64,000 nucleotides of DNA from DASVEG01 sp035540495 (GTDB lineage Bacteria > Actinomycetota > Acidimicrobiia > Acidimicrobiales > CADCTF01). Made by a program: the position numbers and the translations under genes. This document shows positions 44,471 through 56,069 of this stretch, piece by piece. Each line of letters starts with the position of its first letter. Position 1 is the stretch's first letter. Below the pieces are notes generated by a model. It searched no databases, was not told the origin of the DNA, and worked only from the letters and a program-made list of their open reading frames with translations. Where the stretch lies: the NCBI GenBank assembly GCA_035540495.1, contig DATLGL010000048.1, positions 62,001 through 126,000 on the forward strand, read 5' to 3'.

Positions 44471-44476
44471 AAGGTA
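44471..44476 (-). promoter_or_regulatory. TACCTT -10-like element, possible leaderless start
   Basis: Minus-strand TACCTT ends 8 nt before the ATG at 44462. No Shine-Dalgarno sequence lies between. Confidence 0.35.
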
Positions 44477-44482
44477 CGCGGG

Positions 44483-46492
44483 TCAGCGGCCGGAGATGGA
44501 ATCGACGCTGCGGCGCTCGAGCTTCTGTTCGTACATCGCTGCGTCGGCCATGCGCAGCAGGTCGCGCAGGCCGACGTTCGCCGGATCGTCGACCGTCGCC
44601 GCCCCCACGCTCGCCCCCAGGTACACGGTCGTGGCACCCAGCTGATACGCCCCCGCAACGGCGCGTTCGACCCGCTCCGCGACGGCCTCCACCTCCGCCG
44701 GCCCCGTCGTCGACGGCAGCAGCACGACGAACTCGTCGCCTCCGATGCGGGCGACGATGTCGCCGGACCGCGTGGCGCCGGCGAGTCGGCGGGCGACCTC
44801 GCGGAGCACCTGATCACCCGCTTCGTGGCCATAGGTGTCGTTGATCGGCTTGAAGTGGTCGAGGTCGACGAACAGCACGCCCACGGCAGTGCTCGGCGCG
44901 GTTGCTCCGTCGAACACCGCGGTGGCCCGGTCGCCGAGCCCCCTCGCGTTGACGAGCCCCGTCAGGGGGTCGTGCGTCGCCTGGTGCTTCACCGACTCCA
45001 GCAGACGCACGTTCTCGGCGGAGGTGGCCGCGCAGCTCGCGATGCCTGCGAGGCGCTCGATGAGGTCGTCCGTCGACGTCGGCGGGTCGGCGAAGCCCAC
45101 CGACACGATGCCGAGGAGCTCACCTCGCGCGACCAGCGGCACGACAGCAGCCTGCGCGACCGCAGACACGAGCAGGAGCGTCCGCAGGAAGTCGTCGTCG
45201 GTGGTGAGGTCGAACAGGAGGGGGGCCGGATCTCGCAGCATCGCCTCCAGTGCGGGGGTGTCGGCTTCCCGGATGACGAGACCATCGAGGAACATGGCGG
45301 TGTCCGGCGCGAATCCTTCGAGGGCATGCATCCGCAAACCCAGTGCCTCTTCGTCCCAGAGCATCACCGAGGCCACGTCTCCGTTCACCAGACGGCGACC
45401 GGTCGTGACGAGCTCCGCCGCGAGCTCGCCGCGCGTCGACACCTGCGCCAGCGATTGCGCGAGGTGGAAGAGCGCTCGGGAGGTCTCGTTCTGGCGCCGC
45501 GCCTCCTCGAGCGCCTCGGCGGCCTCGAGCGCGGCCGCAGCCTGACCGGCGTAGGCGGCGAGGAGATCGCGCTCCTGAGGGAAGAACCGGTAGCCCGTCG
45601 GGAACATGGCTGCGAGGACTCCGAAGCGTCGTCTGCTCGTCTCCACCGGAACGACGAGCGAGACCCCGTCGGCGGGCGACGCGCCGCGGAGGAAGGCGTC
45701 GGCCGCTCCTCGCGCTTCGGCCTCGGATGCGAACCCGTCCGAGTGGACGCGCGGCACGCGATCGCCACGGAGCTCGACGGCGAGAACGAATTGTGGAGCA
45801 CGGACGGCGGAGCCGGCGCGGGAGGTGACCGCGGTAAGCACCTCGTCGACGTCGTTCGACGACATCAGTGTGGCGGCCGTTGCCTGCAGCTGCTCGAAGC
45901 GGTTCGTGAGGAGCGCCAGCTGCATGCGTAGGTGCTCGACCTGCTGCGCAGCATCACCGTGGTCGACCCACCGGACTCGGTAGAGGCAGCGACCGTCACC
46001 TCGCGTCTGGCACTCCAGCTCGTCGACGTCGGCGTCGTCGAGCCCGAACAGCGGCGCAGCCTGCGACAACACGCCGGCGGTGTAGTCGCAGAAGTAGCGC
46101 GACCGAATGATGGGCGCTGCAGTCCTCGCCTCGACCAGTGCGTCACCGTCGTGCAGCTCGATCGGTGTCATGGTCGTGACGGTCGAGTACTTCGCCGCCG
46201 TCTCCGCGATGTTCCGCAGCACCTCCCGCGGTGATCCCAGTGACCGCAGGAGGGCCGCCACCTCGGTGCCGGCATGCTGCCGGAGGAGGGTCTCGCCGAT
46301 CCGTCGGCCGACGAGGCCGTCGCCGGTGATCTCGCGCGCGGCGCCCATGAGAGCGTTGGCCTGGTCGTAGCTGCTCCACGCCGTCGTAGCGGCGATTTCC
46401 TCGACGGAGCGGGTCTCGCCGGCCAGCTCCAGGAGCCGCGCGACGCCGGCGTCGCCGGCCACCGAACGGATGTAGGAGACGATGACGCTCAT
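44483..46492 (-). CDS. Diguanylate cyclase with V4R-like and GAF sensor domains
   Basis: A 669-residue soluble signalling protein. Residues 1 to about 185 resemble a V4R-like ligand-binding domain ending with a [15 protein letters not shown] motif. Two GAF-like regions follow (about 215-360 and 380-500), then a GGDEF domain with intact GGDEF at about 584-588 and [17 protein letters not shown]. No EAL domain, so it should only make c-di-GMP in response to a ligand. I set the ATG at 46492; the longer frame up to 46762 has no family similarity. Confidence 0.85.
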   Translation of the reverse strand: MSVIVSYIRSVAGDAGVARLLELAGETRSVEEIAATTAWSSYDQANALMGAAREITGDGLVGRRIGETLLRQHAGTEVAALLRSLGSPREVLRNIAETAAKYSTVTTMTPIELHDGDALVEARTAAPIIRSRYFCDYTAGVLSQAAPLFGLDDADVDELECQTRGDGRCLYRVRWVDHGDAAQQVEHLRMQLALLTNRFEQLQATAATLMSSNDVDEVLTAVTSRAGSAVRAPQFVLAVELRGDRVPRVHSDGFASEAEARGAADAFLRGASPADGVSLVVPVETSRRRFGVLAAMFPTGYRFFPQERDLLAAYAGQAAAALEAAEALEEARRQNETSRALFHLAQSLAQVSTRGELAAELVTTGRRLVNGDVASVMLWDEEALGLRMHALEGFAPDTAMFLDGLVIREADTPALEAMLRDPAPLLFDLTTDDDFLRTLLLVSAVAQAAVVPLVARGELLGIVSVGFADPPTSTDDLIERLAGIASCAATSAENVRLLESVKHQATHDPLTGLVNARGLGDRATAVFDGATAPSTAVGVLFVDLDHFKPINDTYGHEAGDQVLREVARRLAGATRSGDIVARIGGDEFVVLLPSTTGPAEVEAVAERVERAVAGAYQLGATTVYLGASVGAATVDDPANVGLRDLLRMADAAMYEQKLERRSVDSISGR

Positions 46493-46658
46493 CGTGGGAC
46501 CTGCAATGTGACGGTCTGCCGAGGTGCCGCTTACCACGGAACTGGTATCGAACGCACCGCCTCTCGGCTTGACAGCCGGAGCGCGTTCGCGCCGCGATTT
46601 GAGCGACCGTTGACCATCGGCCGTTTGCCGACCAGCGCGCGCCGGGCACGGAGTCTCC
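46493..46658. promoter_or_regulatory. Divergent intergenic region with inverted repeat
   Basis: This 166-bp gap between the diguanylate cyclase and alcohol dehydrogenase genes holds a consensus -35 TTGACA on the plus strand at 46569-46574 with only a weak -10 after it. It also has a small inverted repeat, TACCA (46532-46536) with TGGTA (46543-46547). I see no RNA gene in it. Confidence 0.3.
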
Positions 46659-47843
46659 ATGCGAGCTCTCACGTGGCACGGGAAGCGCGATGTCCGAGTC
46701 GAGGACGTCCCTGATCCGACGATCCAGGAACCGACCGACGCGATCATCAGGGTCACCAGCACCGCGCTGTGTGGGTCCGACCTCCACCTCTACGAGCTCT
46801 TCGGCCCGTTCCTCGACGCCGGCGACATCCTCGGGCACGAGCCGATGGGCGTCGTCGAAGAGGTCGGCTCGCAGGTGGCGCACATCAAGCCGGGCGACCG
46901 CGTGGTGATCCCGTTCAACATCTCCTGCGGCTCGTGTTGGATGTGCGGCAACGGCCTCCAGTCGCAGTGCGAGACGACGCAGGTGCACGAGCACGGAACC
47001 GGCGCTGCGCTGTTCGGCTACACGAAGCTCTACGGCCAGGTCGCGGGCGGCCAAGCCGAGTATCTACGCGTCCCCCAGGGGCACTACGGGCCGATCGTGG
47101 TGCCGGAGGGTCCCCCGGACGAGCGGTTCCTGTTCCTGAGCGACGTCCTCCCGACGTCGTGGCAGGCCGTCGAGTACGCGAACGTGCCCGAGGGCGGCAC
47201 GGTCGCCGTCCTCGGCCTCGGCCCGATCGGCCAGATGTGCGCGCGGATCGCGAAGCATCTCGGCGCGAGCAAGGTCTTCGGCATCGATCTCGTGACGGAG
47301 CGTCTCGCGATGGCGCAACGACACGGCATCGAGACGCTCGACCTGCGCGAGTGCGACGACATCCCCGCCGAGCTGCGCGACCGCACCGGCCGGCGCGGTC
47401 CCGACTCGGTCATCGATGCCGTCGGCATGGAGGCGCACGGGTCGCCGGGGGCGAAGGTCGCTCAGCAGCTCGTCGGTCTTCTCCCCGACGCGATCGCCAA
47501 GCCGATGATGGAGGAGGCCGGCGTCGACCGCCTGTCAGCGCTGCTGGCAGCCATCGAGATCGTCCGGCGCGGCGGCACCATCTCCATCAGCGGCGTCTAC
47601 GGCGGCGCGCAGGACCCGCTGCCGATGCTGCAGATGTTCGACAAGCAGATCAACCTGCGCATGGGGCAGGCGAACGTGAAGCGGTGGGTCGACGACCTCA
47701 TGCCGCTCGTGACCGACGACCGCGACCCGCTGGGGGTGATGGACCTCAAGACGCACGAGTTGCCGCTCGAGGATGCCCCCTCGGCCTACGAGATGTTCCA
47801 GAAGAAGAAGGACGAGGCGATCAAGGTCGTCTTCAAGCCGTAG
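46659..47843 (+). CDS. Zinc-dependent alcohol dehydrogenase
   Basis: A 394-residue MDR-family dehydrogenase like glutathione-independent formaldehyde dehydrogenases. The catalytic zinc site is CGSDLH and GHEPMG. The structural zinc region is CGSCWMCGNGLQSQC with one ligand altered or shifted. The NAD-binding loop is VLGLGPIGQMCARIA. The late segment FDKQINLRMGQANVKRW is typical of the subgroup. It should oxidise a short alcohol or aldehyde adduct with NAD(P)+. Confidence 0.88.
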   Translation: MRALTWHGKRDVRVEDVPDPTIQEPTDAIIRVTSTALCGSDLHLYELFGPFLDAGDILGHEPMGVVEEVGSQVAHIKPGDRVVIPFNISCGSCWMCGNGLQSQCETTQVHEHGTGAALFGYTKLYGQVAGGQAEYLRVPQGHYGPIVVPEGPPDERFLFLSDVLPTSWQAVEYANVPEGGTVAVLGLGPIGQMCARIAKHLGASKVFGIDLVTERLAMAQRHGIETLDLRECDDIPAELRDRTGRRGPDSVIDAVGMEAHGSPGAKVAQQLVGLLPDAIAKPMMEEAGVDRLSALLAAIEIVRRGGTISISGVYGGAQDPLPMLQMFDKQINLRMGQANVKRWVDDLMPLVTDDRDPLGVMDLKTHELPLEDAPSAYEMFQKKKDEAIKVVFKP

Positions 47844-48429
47844 CCACGTCCTGGTAGGGCGGTGCAGGGTCGTACTGGATGTACTTCTGCACCGCCCGGG
47901 CGTGGTCGACGTCGTAGACCTGGCCGACGAGCCACAGCGCCATGTCGATGCCGGCCGAGACGCCTGCCGCGGTGACGATGTTCCCGTCGACGACCCAGCG
48001 AGCGTCCGGGTCGAGCTCGAGGTCCGGCGCGTGCTGGCGGAGCTCGTCGAAGGTGGCCCAGTGGGTCGTCGCCCTCCGGCCTTCGAGCAACCCGGCGCCG
48101 TGGAGCACGAACGCCCCCGTGCAGACCGACGTCGTCCACTGCGCCGACGCCGACTGCGCACGCAGGAAGTCCAACATCGAAGGGTTGCTCATCTCCGTCC
48201 GGGTGCCCTTGCCGCCGGGGACGACGATGACGTCGAGCGGGGGGCAGTCGTCGAAGGTTCGATCCGCCAGCACCCGCAGTCCCTTGGCGCACCGGATCGG
48301 CTCGGCCCGCTCTGCCACCGTCAACACGACGTCGCCCTCGCGGCGCGCGCACGTCAGCACCTCCCACGGGCCGGCCCAGTCGAGCTCCTCCGCGCCGTCG
48401 AACAGGACGATCCCGATCGTGAGACTCAT
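47833..48429 (-). CDS. DJ-1/PfpI family protein
   Basis: A 198-residue protein of the DJ-1/PfpI superfamily, in the ThiJ/isonitrile hydratase-like branch. It has IVLFDGAEELDWAGPWEV at the start, the nucleophile Cys in TSVCTGAFVLHGAGLL, and THWATFDEL after it. Such proteins act as hydratases, glyoxalases or regulators; here the exact role is unknown. It is convergent with the alcohol dehydrogenase, overlapping it by 11 bp. ATG at 48429 chosen over an upstream ATG at 48450. Confidence 0.83.
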   Translation of the reverse strand: MSLTIGIVLFDGAEELDWAGPWEVLTCARREGDVVLTVAERAEPIRCAKGLRVLADRTFDDCPPLDVIVVPGGKGTRTEMSNPSMLDFLRAQSASAQWTTSVCTGAFVLHGAGLLEGRRATTHWATFDELRQHAPDLELDPDARWVVDGNIVTAAGVSAGIDMALWLVGQVYDVDHARAVQKYIQYDPAPPYQDVATA

Positions 48430-48485
48430 GCTCTGATCCTGCCACCGCATCCGGATCGGATCCTCGGCGCTGCTAGGCAGGTGGC

Positions 48486-49949
48486 GTGAGCATCGACGGG
48501 TGGCTCCTCGTCGCGGCCGTGCTGCTCGTCACGGCGATCGCCGCCAGCAAGGCGTCGTCCCGTCTGGGCATCCCGGCCCTGCTCTTGTTCCTCGGCGTCG
48601 GGATGGTCGCCGGATCCGACGGTCCCGGCGGCATCTATCTCGACGACCACCAGCTTGTGCAGTCGGTAGGCGTCGTGGCGCTGGCCTTCATCCTCTTCGT
48701 CGGCGGGCTCGACACCCGGTGGCAGGAGGTTCGTCCGGCGTTGCCGTATGGCCTCGGCCTGGCAACTGCCGGCGTCGCGCTGACCGCAGGCACCGTCGGT
48801 GTCTTCGCCACGTGGGTGTTCGATCTCTCGCTCACGGAGGGGATCCTTCTCGGCGCGATCATCTCGTCCACCGACGCCGCGGCGGTGTTCTCGGTGCTCC
48901 GATCACGAGGGGTCGGGCTCGAGGGACACCTCCGCCCGCTGCTCGAGCTCGAGTCGGGCAGCAACGACCCGATGGCGGTCTTCCTCACGATCGCGATGAT
49001 CGAGCTCCTCACCAACCCGAGCACGTCGGTCGTCGACCTGCTCCCGATGTTCGTCCTCCAGATGGCGGTCGGCGGGGCCGTCGGATACGTGGGAGGGCGT
49101 CTGGCCGTCGTCGCGATCAACCGCATCCGCCTCGACGTCGAAGGGCTGTACCCGGTCGTCGGCGTCGCCGTCGTGCTGTTCGTGTACGGATTGACCGCCG
49201 AGCTGCGCGGCAGCGGGTTCCTCGCGGTGTACGTCGCCGGAGTCACGATGTCGACGCTGCAGTTCGTGCACAAGCGCAGCCTCCTCCGCTTCCACGACGG
49301 ACTCGCATGGCTCATGCAGATCGTGATGTTCCTCGCGCTCGGGCTGCTCGTGTTCCCTTCGGAGCTGCCGGCGGTCGCCGGACGGGCCCTGCTCCTCGCC
49401 GTCGTGCTGATCGTCGTCGCCCGGCCGCTGGCGGTGCTCGTGACCCTGGTGCCGATGCGGTTCCCGCTGCGGCACAGCCTGCTCGTGTCGTGGGTCGGCC
49501 TGCGCGGCGCGGTGCCGATCATCCTCGCGACGTTCCCGCTCGTCGAGGGGCTGCCGGAGAGCGACACGTTCTTCAACGCGGTGTTCTTCATCACCATCGC
49601 TTCGGTGATCGTCCAAGGCACCACCATCCCGCTCGCGGCGCGCCTGCTGCGCGTCGACACCGAGCCGCCGCCCGACACCGCACATCTGGCCGAGTTGATC
49701 CCTGACGCGTCGATCACGAAGGACCTCGTGGAGATGCGCCTCCCCGGAACCGCTCGAGCAGCCGGCCGCCAGTTGGTCGAGGTGGGGCTGCCCGCAGGCG
49801 TGCTCGTGGTGCTCGTCAACCGCGACGACGACGTCATCGTCCCTCAGGGAGGCACGGTGCTCGAGCCAGGCGACCGCCTGCTCGTCCTCGTCGACGCCGA
49901 CGCGGAAGCGCAGGTCCGGGAGCTCCTGGGCGCCGAGGTCGACACCTGA
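48486..49949 (+). CDS. K+/H+ antiporter, CvrA/NhaP2-like
   Basis: A 487-residue CPA1-type cation/proton antiporter. About twelve membrane helices are present with the conserved STDAAAVFSVL and LELESGSNDPMAVFLT motifs. A cytoplasmic RCK-C-like domain follows (about 400-487: LPGTARAAGRQLVEVGLP, VLEPGDRLLVLVD). It probably exports K+ or Na+ for pH or osmotic control. GTG start, divergent from the DJ-1 gene. Confidence 0.88.
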   Translation: MSIDGWLLVAAVLLVTAIAASKASSRLGIPALLLFLGVGMVAGSDGPGGIYLDDHQLVQSVGVVALAFILFVGGLDTRWQEVRPALPYGLGLATAGVALTAGTVGVFATWVFDLSLTEGILLGAIISSTDAAAVFSVLRSRGVGLEGHLRPLLELESGSNDPMAVFLTIAMIELLTNPSTSVVDLLPMFVLQMAVGGAVGYVGGRLAVVAINRIRLDVEGLYPVVGVAVVLFVYGLTAELRGSGFLAVYVAGVTMSTLQFVHKRSLLRFHDGLAWLMQIVMFLALGLLVFPSELPAVAGRALLLAVVLIVVARPLAVLVTLVPMRFPLRHSLLVSWVGLRGAVPIILATFPLVEGLPESDTFFNAVFFITIASVIVQGTTIPLAARLLRVDTEPPPDTAHLAELIPDASITKDLVEMRLPGTARAAGRQLVEVGLPAGVLVVLVNRDDDVIVPQGGTVLEPGDRLLVLVDADAEAQVRELLGAEVDT

Positions 49950-49974
49950 GCCGGCTTCTCGCGCGGCTCCGGGT

Positions 49975-50654
49975 TCAGCGCTCGATCGTGAGGTCGCGCA
50001 GGTAGAACCAGTACGTCCGCCACCGGCACACGCCCCACAACGACCACAAGTCGGTGAACATGTCCCACGTCCGCTTCCAGCCTTCGAGGCGGCCGAACTT
50101 CTCGCGCTTGGTGCGGTGGGTGACGCCGTCCATCACTCGAGCGACCACCGGCAGCCGACCCTCCGTCACGACCTCGTTGATCATGATCTCGATCGTGTAG
50201 CCGTCGAGCTTCTGCGGCGGGATGGCCTCGAAGACCCACCTCGGCACGATCCGCTCGCCGGTCGTGGGCGGGAATCGCAGGACGAGCGGGTTCCAGACGC
50301 CGTAGTCGAAGGTGCCGAGCGACATCGCGGCGCGCCCTTCGATCGCGGGCCGGCAGATCGCATCGAGGTGACGAACCTCGAGCCCGCGCAGGTCGGCGTC
50401 GACGAACAGGATCCACTCCGCGTCGGTGGCCGCGACACCTTCGGCCATCGCGTGCGCCTTCGACCCAGAGGCTCCGGGCGCCAGCTCGCGACGGATCACC
50501 TTGGCGCCCGCGGCTGCGGCGACGTCGGCGGTCCCGTCCGTCGACCCGTCGTCGACGACGATCACCTCGCGGATCCGATCGCACTCGAGGCACGTCGTCA
50601 CGACGTCGGCGACCGTGAGCGCCTCGTTGCGCGCCGGGATGATGCAATCGATGA

Positions 50655-50658
<4 letters not shown>
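49975..50658 (-). CDS. Family 2 glycosyltransferase
   Basis: A 227-residue GT-A glycosyltransferase resembling glucosyl-3-phosphoglycerate synthase-type and dolichol-phosphate mannosyltransferase-type enzymes. Nucleotide-sugar motifs are CIIPARNEALTV, VDDGSTDGT and FVDADLRG. There are no clear membrane segments, so it is probably a soluble or peripheral enzyme. Acceptor unknown. GTG start overlapping the upstream peptidase stop (GTGA). Confidence 0.82.
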
Positions 50659-52778
<2,120 letters not shown>

Positions 52779-52797
52779 GACGCGGCCCGTCCGCGCG

Positions 52798-53493
52798 TCA
52801 GCCGAGGTGCGAACGGAGGAACGTGAGCGTGCGGCTCCACGCGAGGTTGGCGGCCTCGGCGTCGTAGGTGTTCAGCGCGTCGTGCTCGTTGGCGAACGCA
52901 TGGCCGGTGCCGGTGTACACCTCGACGGCGACGTCCTTGCCCTTCTCCCTCAACTGCGCGGCGAGGTCGTTGATCGCGCCCGGCGGGAAGAAGTCGTCGT
53001 TCTCCGCCGCGTGCACGAGCAGCGGCGCGGTGAGGCCGTTCCAGTCGGGAGCGCTGTTCGGGTCGAGTGGCGCCCCGTAGAAGGGCACACCAGCCGCGAC
53101 CTTGTCGCCCTGCAGAGCGGCGATCACCCACGTGAGCATCCCACCCATGCAGAAGCCGACGACGCCGACCGCGTTCCCGCTGACCGAGTCGTGGCCGAGG
53201 AGGAAATCGATCGCTCCGGCCATGTCACGCGCGGCGCGGTCGGGCGGGAGGCTCGACATGAGCTGGCCGGCCTTGTCCATCTCGGTGTGCTCCGCGATGT
53301 CGCCGTGGTAGAGGTCGGGCGCCAGCGCGGTGAACCCCTCGGACGCGAGGCGGTCGCACACCTCCTTGATCTGCGGCACGAGCCCCCACCACTCCTGGAT
53401 CACCAGGACGCCGGGCCCGGAACCCGAGGAGGAAGGCGCCAGGTATCCCGACGCGGTGTTGCCGTTGCTCGCGAACTCGACGGTCTCACCCAT
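52798..53493 (-). CDS. Dienelactone hydrolase family protein
   Basis: A 231-residue alpha/beta hydrolase. The nucleophile is Cys in GFCMGG, the acid follows in HAAENDDFFPP, and the His is in TGTGHAFANE. These match dienelactone hydrolases, though many such proteins act on other substrates. A TAGCGT element lies 8 nt before its ATG. It is 19 bp from the peptidase gene on the same strand. Confidence 0.88.
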   Translation of the reverse strand: MGETVEFASNGNTASGYLAPSSSGSGPGVLVIQEWWGLVPQIKEVCDRLASEGFTALAPDLYHGDIAEHTEMDKAGQLMSSLPPDRAARDMAGAIDFLLGHDSVSGNAVGVVGFCMGGMLTWVIAALQGDKVAAGVPFYGAPLDPNSAPDWNGLTAPLLVHAAENDDFFPPGAINDLAAQLREKGKDVAVEVYTGTGHAFANEHDALNTYDAEAANLAWSRTLTFLRSHLG

Positions 53494-53501
53494 GGCTCGG
53501 G

Positions 53502-53507
53502 ACGCTA
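53502..53507 (-). promoter_or_regulatory. TAGCGT -10-like element, possible leaderless start
   Basis: Minus-strand TAGCGT ends 8 nt before the ATG at 53493, with no Shine-Dalgarno sequence. The same hexamer occurs at 962, 54837 and 58819 in the same relative position. Confidence 0.45.
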
Positions 53508-53544
53508 CCGCCGCGCGATCGTTCGACGCGCTGGCGCCGCTGGG

Positions 53545-54006
53545 TCAGTACGAGCCGCCGAGCTTCGTGTGGTCCCAGCTCACGATCTCGTCGATCTCGA
53601 AGCGCACGGCTAACCGCTTGGCGCCGACGACTGCGAGAGCCTGTCGTGCGCCGTCGTCGACCGGCCCCGTGTAGCGCTCCCAGACGCTCTCGCCGATCTG
53701 CATGATCTCGTCGCGATCGTCGACGACGATCCCCCGCCCGATGAGCTCGACCCCGCGCAGCTTGTCGTACTCGGTGCCGGTCTCGACGAGGCCCGTCATC
53801 GTCGGATCGCGTCGCAGGTTCACGATCTTCTGCGACTTGCCGTAGGTCCAGAAGCCGAGGCCGCCGTCGGCGAAGTAGCCGTACCACATGGCCACGAGAT
53901 GGATGCGGTCGCCCGGCCCCTTCGTCGCCACGTTGAGCGTCTTGCCCTCGCGCAGGAAGGCGTCGACCTCCTCGTCGGTCATGCGGATCTGGTCACGCCT
54001 GCTCAT
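53545..54006 (-). CDS. PNPOx-like split-barrel flavin or F420 protein
   Basis: A 153-residue pyridoxamine 5'-phosphate oxidase-like protein. It has MTDEEVDAFLREGKTLNVATKGPG, VAMWYGYFADGGLGFWTYGKSQKIVNLRRDP and a C-terminal strand with WDHTKLGG. Actinobacterial members bind FMN, heme or F420; the cofactor cannot be decided here. ATG at 54006 with AGGAGA upstream gives a normal length. Confidence 0.8.
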   Translation of the reverse strand: MSRRDQIRMTDEEVDAFLREGKTLNVATKGPGDRIHLVAMWYGYFADGGLGFWTYGKSQKIVNLRRDPTMTGLVETGTEYDKLRGVELIGRGIVVDDRDEIMQIGESVWERYTGPVDDGARQALAVVGAKRLAVRFEIDEIVSWDHTKLGGSY

Positions 54007-54019
54007 GTCTCGTCTCCTG

Positions 54020-54823
54020 TCACTTCTCCCACCGCAACAGCTCCGGAGCGATCGCGCAGTCGGCCCGCTTCGCGGCGTCGCCCGGCGCCAACGGTCCGGT
54101 CGGGCCGACCACGGTCGTCGCCCAGTCGAGAGGGACGATCTCCTGGTCGACGTCCCACGGGTCCGCGTCACGCTCCATGCGCTCGACGAGGGCCTCCCAC
54201 AGCCGGCCCGGCAGCACCCGTCCGACGCCGGCGACCACCCACACCTCGCGCTCGAGCTGCCTTGCCGTCGCGGCTGCGGCCAACGACCCCTTCGTGGCGA
54301 CGAAGCCGTCGGGGCCGACGGCCTCCGCCTCGAGGATCACCATCGACGCCTCGCGGATCGCGGTGCCGAGGCCTGATTCGTGGACGTCGTAGGCGTCGAC
54401 GCCGGCGGACTCGAGCCGGCGGACGAGCATCGGTCCCTCGTTGTTGCTGTCGACGACGAACACCTCGACGTCGCCCCGTTTGCGAAGAGCGGTCGCGCCG
54501 ATCTCCGGCCAGCCGAGGACGACCGCGGTCGCCTCGTCAGGGAGGTGCGCGGCGAGGATCGACGCGGTGTCGTCGGTCTCGAGCTCGGCTGCGGCGACCC
54601 ACGCCTCCTGCGCGGGGTTCTCCGCTGCGAGCATCCGCGCCGCCACCCACCACAGCGGCCCGAAGGCCGGGTGACGCTCGATGATCCGCCGGCAGCCCGT
54701 CACGAGCGCCGGGAGGTCGTCGCCCACCGACGCGAGGGCGGCCGCGGTGTCGCGGGCGAGCACGGACGCGCCGGCGCCGTCAGCCCGTGCGACCCACCGG
54801 AGCCGCTCGATGGGATGTGCCAT
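54020..54823 (-). CDS. IF-2B (eIF-2B alpha/ribose-1,5-bisphosphate isomerase)-like protein
   Basis: A 267-residue protein whose second half follows the IF-2B pattern: VEVFVVDSNNEGPMLVRRLESAG, ASMVILEAEAVGPDGFVATKGSLAAAATARQ, REVWVVAGVGRV. The family includes translation-factor-like sugar-phosphate isomerases and methylthioribose-1-phosphate isomerase. The first half is short, and the substrate motif is not recognised. A TAGCGT element lies 8 nt before the ATG at 54823; the frame upstream is low-complexity shadow. Confidence 0.65.
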   Translation of the reverse strand: MAHPIERLRWVARADGAGASVLARDTAAALASVGDDLPALVTGCRRIIERHPAFGPLWWVAARMLAAENPAQEAWVAAAELETDDTASILAAHLPDEATAVVLGWPEIGATALRKRGDVEVFVVDSNNEGPMLVRRLESAGVDAYDVHESGLGTAIREASMVILEAEAVGPDGFVATKGSLAAAATARQLEREVWVVAGVGRVLPGRLWEALVERMERDADPWDVDQEIVPLDWATTVVGPTGPLAPGDAAKRADCAIAPELLRWEK

Positions 54824-54831
54824 CGCTGCGG

Positions 54832-54837
54832 ACGCTA
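54832..54837 (-). promoter_or_regulatory. TAGCGT -10-like element, possible leaderless start
   Basis: Minus-strand TAGCGT ends 8 nt before the ATG at 54823, identical in sequence and spacing to the elements at 53507 and 58819. Confidence 0.45.
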
Positions 54838-54875
54838 TCGCCGGAGCGACCACTACCCCGCGGCGACGACCAGGA

Positions 54876-55394
54876 TCAGAGGACCTCGCTGCCGGGCTTG
54901 AAAACCATGAGGAAGACGACGACCACGACGAGCAGGTTGAGCACCGTGCTGACCGCGGCCATCTTCTTGCCAGACGCCTCGAGCTCGGCGACCTGCGGAG
55001 GGGGGCCACCGGCGCCCGGCGCACCGCCACCTTCGAGCAGCTCCTCCTGGAGGCGCAGCATCTTCTTCTCCGTCGGTATCAGCACCGCGTGCGAGAGGCC
55101 GATGCCCACGATGTAGAGCAGGAACGACAGCGACACCCACAACTCGGAGAACTTGATGACGTCGTCCGAGAGCAGGATCAGGATGATGCCGAAGACCGGC
55201 ACCGCGTAGATGAAGTACTCGGCGACCTTGCCCACCTGGTGCACCGCGGCCGAGATCGCGTACCCCTGCGGGCCACCGGCCTGCTGGGCTCGAGAGCCGT
55301 AGATGCCGTTGAGGAACACGGTGCCGAAGCCGACGATGACGGTGATGAGGTGGAGGACGAGGACGAAGTCGTAGAGGTTGTCGCGGTAGCCCAT
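54876..55394 (-). CDS. DUF2269-family membrane protein
   Basis: A 172-residue protein with four membrane helices (LVLHLITVIVGFGTVF, YAVPVFGIILILL, LWVSLSFLLYIVGIGL, VLNLLVVVVVFLMVF) and a cytoplasmic Gly/Glu-rich loop. The pattern matches DUF2269 integral membrane proteins of unknown function. ATG at 55394 with AGAAAGG upstream is preferred over a longer frame to 55496 that overlaps the divergent gene's start. Confidence 0.75.
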   Translation of the reverse strand: MGYRDNLYDFVLVLHLITVIVGFGTVFLNGIYGSRAQQAGGPQGYAISAAVHQVGKVAEYFIYAVPVFGIILILLSDDVIKFSELWVSLSFLLYIVGIGLSHAVLIPTEKKMLRLQEELLEGGGAPGAGGPPPQVAELEASGKKMAAVSTVLNLLVVVVVFLMVFKPGSEVL

Positions 55395-55461
55395 GTCGAC
55401 CCTTTCTCCGGTGGTCGCCGGTTTCGTGTGGGCGAGAGTACCCGTACTAACTTGCGGCGCC

Positions 55462-55950
55462 GTGGCAACGGACCCGTCCCCGGATCTCGTCCTCACACCG
55501 CTCGAGGGAACGCCCCGGACCGTGGGGCAGTTGCTGACGACGTTCCACCTGCTCCTGGTGGTCCTCGACCCCTACACGAACGAGAGCAGCTGGATCCTCC
55601 CGACCGCCGCTCGCGTCATCCAGACCTTCGAGCAGGCCGACGTCCGGGTCGCGTTCCTGATCGGCGCCGACACCGAGGCCGACGCCCGCCAGTTCCTCGG
55701 CCCGCTCGCTCGCGAGGTGCAGACGTTCGTCGATCCCAAGCGTGAGGCCATCAAGGCGCTCGGCCTCGAGCGGCTGCCGGCCCTGGTCCACCTCGACCTG
55801 AGCGGCGCCGTCGCCAACGCGACGGAGGGGTGGCACCCGATGGAGTGGCGACGGGTCACCGAGAACCTGGCCAAGCTCATGTCGTGGAGCGCCCCGGCGA
55901 TCCCCACTGCGAAGGACCCCGGCCCCTTCGAGGGCAGCCCAGCGCTGTAA
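55462..55950 (+). CDS. Thioredoxin-like fold protein without CxxC
   Basis: A 162-residue protein with redoxin-like strand order (VGQLLTTFHLLLVVLDPYTNES, ADVRVAFLIGADTEADARQF, LERLPALVHLDLSG with a cis-Pro). No cysteine is present at the usual active site, so it is probably a structural or regulatory thioredoxin-fold protein. GTG start inferred at 55462. Confidence 0.6.
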   Translation: MATDPSPDLVLTPLEGTPRTVGQLLTTFHLLLVVLDPYTNESSWILPTAARVIQTFEQADVRVAFLIGADTEADARQFLGPLAREVQTFVDPKREAIKALGLERLPALVHLDLSGAVANATEGWHPMEWRRVTENLAKLMSWSAPAIPTAKDPGPFEGSPAL

Positions 55951-55991
55951 CGACTGTCTCGCTCGCAGGCTCCGCTCGACTGTTGCGCCTG

Positions 55992-56005
55992 CTCGCTGGC
56001 GCTCC
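55992..56005. repeat. Short dispersed GGAGCGCCAGCGAG element, copy 2
   Basis: The reverse complement of the 14-base word at 5495-5508, again just after a gene end, inside a 119-bp gap rich in related GCTCG/CGAGC words. It is the only other copy I found in this window. Confidence 0.35.
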
Positions 56006-56035
56006 CGACGGCGCGGCTGACGCCCGCCTCACGCA

Positions 56036-56062
56036 TAGCTGCGCGACTCAGCCACGCAGCTA
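56036..56062. terminator. Hairpin between convergent genes
   Basis: TAGCTGCG (56036-56043) pairs perfectly with CGCAGCTA (56055-56062), loop of 11 bases, in the gap between the thioredoxin-fold gene and the convergent fumC. No T run follows, so it could serve as a bidirectional terminator only if helped by Rho or by the GC content. Confidence 0.45.
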
Positions 56063-56069
56063 GGTCGTC